In this document: positions 19,481-22,242 of the stretch, piece by piece
Layout: each line of letters begins with the position of its first letter
Numbering within the stretch: the first letter of the stretch is position 1
Source: Jimgerdemannia flammicorona
Taxonomy: Eukaryota > Mucoromycota > Endogonomycetes > Endogonales > Endogonaceae
DNA length: 22,242 nt
NCBI GenBank assembly: GCA_003990745.1
Contig: RBNI01001484.1
Coordinates: forward strand, 1-22,242
Direction of reading: 5' to 3'
Position numbers and translations under genes: made by a program
The notes under the pieces: generated by a model
The model's database searches: none
What the model saw: only the letters and a program-made list of their open reading frames with translations
Told to the model about the DNA's origin: nothing

Positions 19481-20930
19481 TATACTTATCAGCATCATCA
19501 CTGTTCAGGATTTCTCAGAGTGCTTAAGCTTCCTTATCATCAGTACATGCTGTGATAATTTGTTCCATGATAGAGTTTGTAACCAAGATGAGGGTTTGGA
19601 TAACTTCTTCGATTGGTGGTCTGGAGATTGTATCAGCAACAATATTTTCCTTGCCAGGGTGATACTGGATTTCATAGTCAAAGTTGGTGAGTACTTTCAT
19701 CCATCTGGCTTACTTTTAAGAAAGAGTAGCCTAAGTCTTGATGTTGACTAATAACTTATGGTCAGTCAGTACAGTGAAGTGTGCTCCTTCTAGGTATGGT
19801 CACCATTTAATCAGAGTGTCTACAATTGCTAACATTTCCATCTCATGAGTTGCATAGTTGATTTCAGCATCATTGAACTTATAGGAATGATAGGCGACTA
19901 GGTGTCCTTCTTGTATGAGCACTGCTCCAAGAGCTAGGTTAGAGACATCAGTAGTGACTTCATATAGTAGGGCAGAATTTGCTACTTGAAGTACTGGAGT
20001 GGTTATTAAGGCATCCTTCAATGCTTGAAAGGCTATATCTTGTTCAGGTTCTCAATTTACAAGATTGTTAAAGTCTTTCTCTTATTTCATAGTCCAGGGC
20101 TGTTCTTCTTTCTTGTTATACTTGGTCATTTGGGTAAGGGTGGTAGTAATTTTGAAAAAGTTGGCAACAAATCACCTGTAATAGTTTGCTAATCTCAGGA
20201 ATGACTAGAGGTCTTTCAGCTTCTTGGGTCTGGACCAATCCTTGATTGCAGAGATTTTGCTGGAGTCCACTTTGATTCCATTTGGGGTGACAATGTATTC
20301 AAGGAATTAAATTTCTTTCAGGAGAAATTCACACTTGCTGAGTTTTGCAAAGAGTCAGTTTTCTTAGAGTTTCAGTAGTACTAGTTCAAAGTGTTCAAGA
20401 TGTTCCTTCAGGGTTTTGCTGAAGACTAGGATGTCGTCAATATAGACAACAATGAATTTGTCCAGGTATGGGTACAGAATAGTATTCATCAGTGTCTGAA
20501 AGGTTGCAGAAGCATTGGTTAAGCCAAAAGGCATAACCAGGAACTCAAAGTGTCCATAGTAAGTTTGGAAGGCTGTCTTGTAGATGTCTTCTTCTTTCAT
20601 GGCAATTTGCCAATAACCATTTCACAGATTGAAAGAGCTCATGAATTGCAGGTTGGTGAGTCTATCAAATATTTCATTGATTCTGGGTAGTGGGCAACAG
20701 TTCTTGATAGTCTGTTCATTGAGGTTATAGTAATCAATGCATATTTGCAGGTCTCCTTCTTTCTTGACAACAAAGAGGACCAGTGCACCATAGGGTGATA
20801 TACTCGGTCTGATGAATCCTTGTTCTAGAAGCTCATTGATTTCCTTCTTGAGTGCATCAATTTCTCTTGGCAATATATGGTAGATTGACTTGAAGGTTGG
20901 CTTGACATCTGGGATAGTCTGGTGGCATGG
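19481..20930 (-). pseudogene. pol: RNase H and reverse transcriptase of copy C (degenerate)
   Basis: RT with [41 protein letters not shown] and YIDD at 20433-20444; RNase H with VTTDVSNLALGAVLIQEGH, YATHEMEMLAI and a TDHKLL-type motif. A 1-bp deletion near 20922 separates RT from the upstream protease phase. CAA stands at GDLQ and KTAFQ, where A has TGA; YYR-TGA-FV is shared with A. Confidence 0.93.
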
Positions 20931-22208
20931 TCTACTGCTTGTTTGGGAGGTAGGCCTTTTGGGAGCTTCTTTGGAAATATGTCTCAGAATTTCTAGAGTA
21001 GTAGTCTGACATGGCTGTCAACTTTGAAAAAATCTTCTTCAGAGTTCTTGGGTTCTCCTTTGGATGGATGGATGGAGATGGCAAATAGATGGTATTTCTT
21101 GGCCAATTTCTTGAGTTGTAGCTTATTGATATAAGTAATCTTTGGTCCAGGATCACTAGAGTTGAGTGGGTCCTTTTTATCTTGCAGTTTGAAGTTGTGG
21201 TATCCTTTCTTGATGGTCAGAGAATAGTTTATCCAATCAATCATGGGGTTCTCTTATTTCAACTATGGGGTTCCAAGAATGATTTCATTGTCAGGAAGTG
21301 GTATGATTTGGAGAGTAACATATACTCGATAGTCACCAATTTGAAAGAGTAGATTGTAAACTTCCTTGCTAATAATATGTGAGGTTTCATCAGCTGTGGT
21401 AACTGCTTGAGTTTGTTGTACTAGAGAGGTGAAGACCTTGAGTCTGTTGGCTGTTTCTTCATTGATAAAGTTGCCTGAAGCACCACTGTCTATCATAATC
21501 TTAACAAGTGCTTGATTGATAAAAGCTTTAAGTGTGAGCAGTTTGTCTGATCCAATGGTAGTGATTTTGGTTGTAGGAGCTTTCCTTCTGTTGGTTCTTC
21601 TTTGAGCCAATTTGTTGACATAAGAGAAGCAATTATCAATCATTCAGGAAGAGTACATTCCAATGCCATGGGGGCATTAGCCACTTGGTACATATCTATC
21701 TTTGATTTTCTTGTAGAACTGTTCTTCTTTGCTCATAGCAGATTGGGCTGGGGCCTTGTTTAATGAGCCAAATCCTTTGGATCCTCGGATGGTGGGCAGT
21801 AGTTCAGGGACTTCCTTGACTGTCAGAGTTGACTCAATTTTTTCAAATAGGATCTGGGTAATGCAGAAACCAATAGGGATCTTGAAGGGTGTCCAACTAT
21901 GGTTTCATATAAGGACAATAATTTCACCTGTGTAATCTTCATCAATGACTCCTCCTTCTACTGAGAGTCCTTTCAGTGCTAGGCTACTGCGACAGCATAT
22001 TCTTCCAACATGTCTTCAGGAATTTGGATGCTGATTCCTGTGTAAACTTGCTTGACTTCTTAGTTGGAAACTGTAGCTTCTTTGGCTACATACAGGTCAT
22101 ATTCAGCTGCTTTTTGACTTTCTTTGGTTGGGGCCTTTGCAGTTTATCTTAACTTGACAAAGTCCAGTGTTCTGGTAGTCAGGTTATTGAGATGGTGCAG
22201 AGTAGTAA

Positions 22209-22211
<3 letters not shown>
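20931..22211 (-). pseudogene. dUTPase and protease of copy C (cut by window edge)
   Basis: Begins at the poly-T boundary with VTTLHHLNN, just upstream of dUTPase motif 1. Motif 2 reads CCRSSLALKG, motif 3 GGVIDEDYTGE and motif 5 RGSKGFGS, with the Arg intact as CGA near 21795. Protease: IMIDSGASGNFINEE with DSG at 21482-21490, and NEIILGTP. It is less damaged than A over the dUTPase, so it is the better guide to the ancestral domain. Confidence 0.88.

Positions 22212-22242
<31 letters not shown>
22212..22242. repeat. Poly-T run at window edge
   Basis: Thirty-one T residues directly abut copy C. They mirror the poly-A at the left edge, so both strands end in T at the 3' side. A technical origin is likely. 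Confidence 0.9.

Larger units (their letters stand above)
15608..22211 (-). mobile_element. Minus-strand Ty3/gypsy element of A's family (copy C), truncated at window edge
   Basis: In its own sense it runs from the dUTPase (22211) through protease, RT, RNase H, integrase and chromodomain (pol stop 18106-18108), the post-pol region, the polypurine tract (17677-17690) and the 3' LTR (17676-15608). It is homologous to A throughout, in opposite orientation. It sits in B's gag; TCAAA (15603-15607) would be its target duplication, whose partner lies outside. Gag, the 5' LTR and the primer site are not in the window. Confidence 0.95.

Noticed and set aside
1..22242. Host genes, tRNA or rRNA genes.
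   Set aside because: Essentially all of the sequence is assigned to elements A, B, C or D; nothing with the form of a tRNA or rRNA gene was seen.

Overview
The window holds no host gene. It is a pile of nested, decayed LTR retrotransposons of the Ty3/gypsy (Metaviridae) chromovirus type, most likely from a filamentous fungus. Pol style, C-terminal chromodomains, dUTPase domains between Gag and protease, and strong CpG loss fit an agaricomycete-like basidiomycete best, but this is inference; no host marker is present.

Layout. (1) 1-29 is a poly-A edge; 30-815 is the right part of an LTR (copy D, + strand). (2) 816-2978 and 13541-15607 are two halves of one older minus-strand element, B (Gag zinc knuckle, dUTPase, protease, RT, RNase H, integrase, chromodomain), with no LTR of its own in view. 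(3) 2979-13535 is a structurally complete plus-strand element, A, inserted into B's reverse transcriptase. It has 2.03-kb LTRs with TGTAAG...CTTACA ends, a 5-bp target duplication CCAAG, a primer binding site at 5009, a polypurine tract at 11491-11504, gag and pol. Removing A plus one CCAAG restores B's reading frame exactly. (4) 15608-22211 is a minus-strand copy of A's family, C, inserted in B's gag-dUTPase region and cut off at the right edge inside its dUTPase. (5) 22212-22242 is poly-T.

Gene content and state. The expected order in A and C is gag - dUTPase - protease - RT - RNase H - integrase - chromodomain. All copies are broken by stop codons, with a few 1-bp indels. Many in-frame TGA codons in A pair with CAA or CGA in C or in the other LTR, pointing to decay of ancestral CGA (Arg) codons through CpG deamination.

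The most unusual feature is inside the LTRs. The U3 part of each full LTR, upstream of a TATA box, holds a sense-strand reading frame of about 333 codons (365 if one shared TAA is ignored). Its length is identical in A's two LTRs and differs by only 4 nt in C. It encodes an unrecognised protein with an acidic middle and, in A, two PPxY motifs. It would lie downstream of pol on the genomic transcript, like an accessory gene. A second short conserved frame lies between pol and the 3' LTR, and the gag frame itself appears to start in U5 and to read through the primer binding site.
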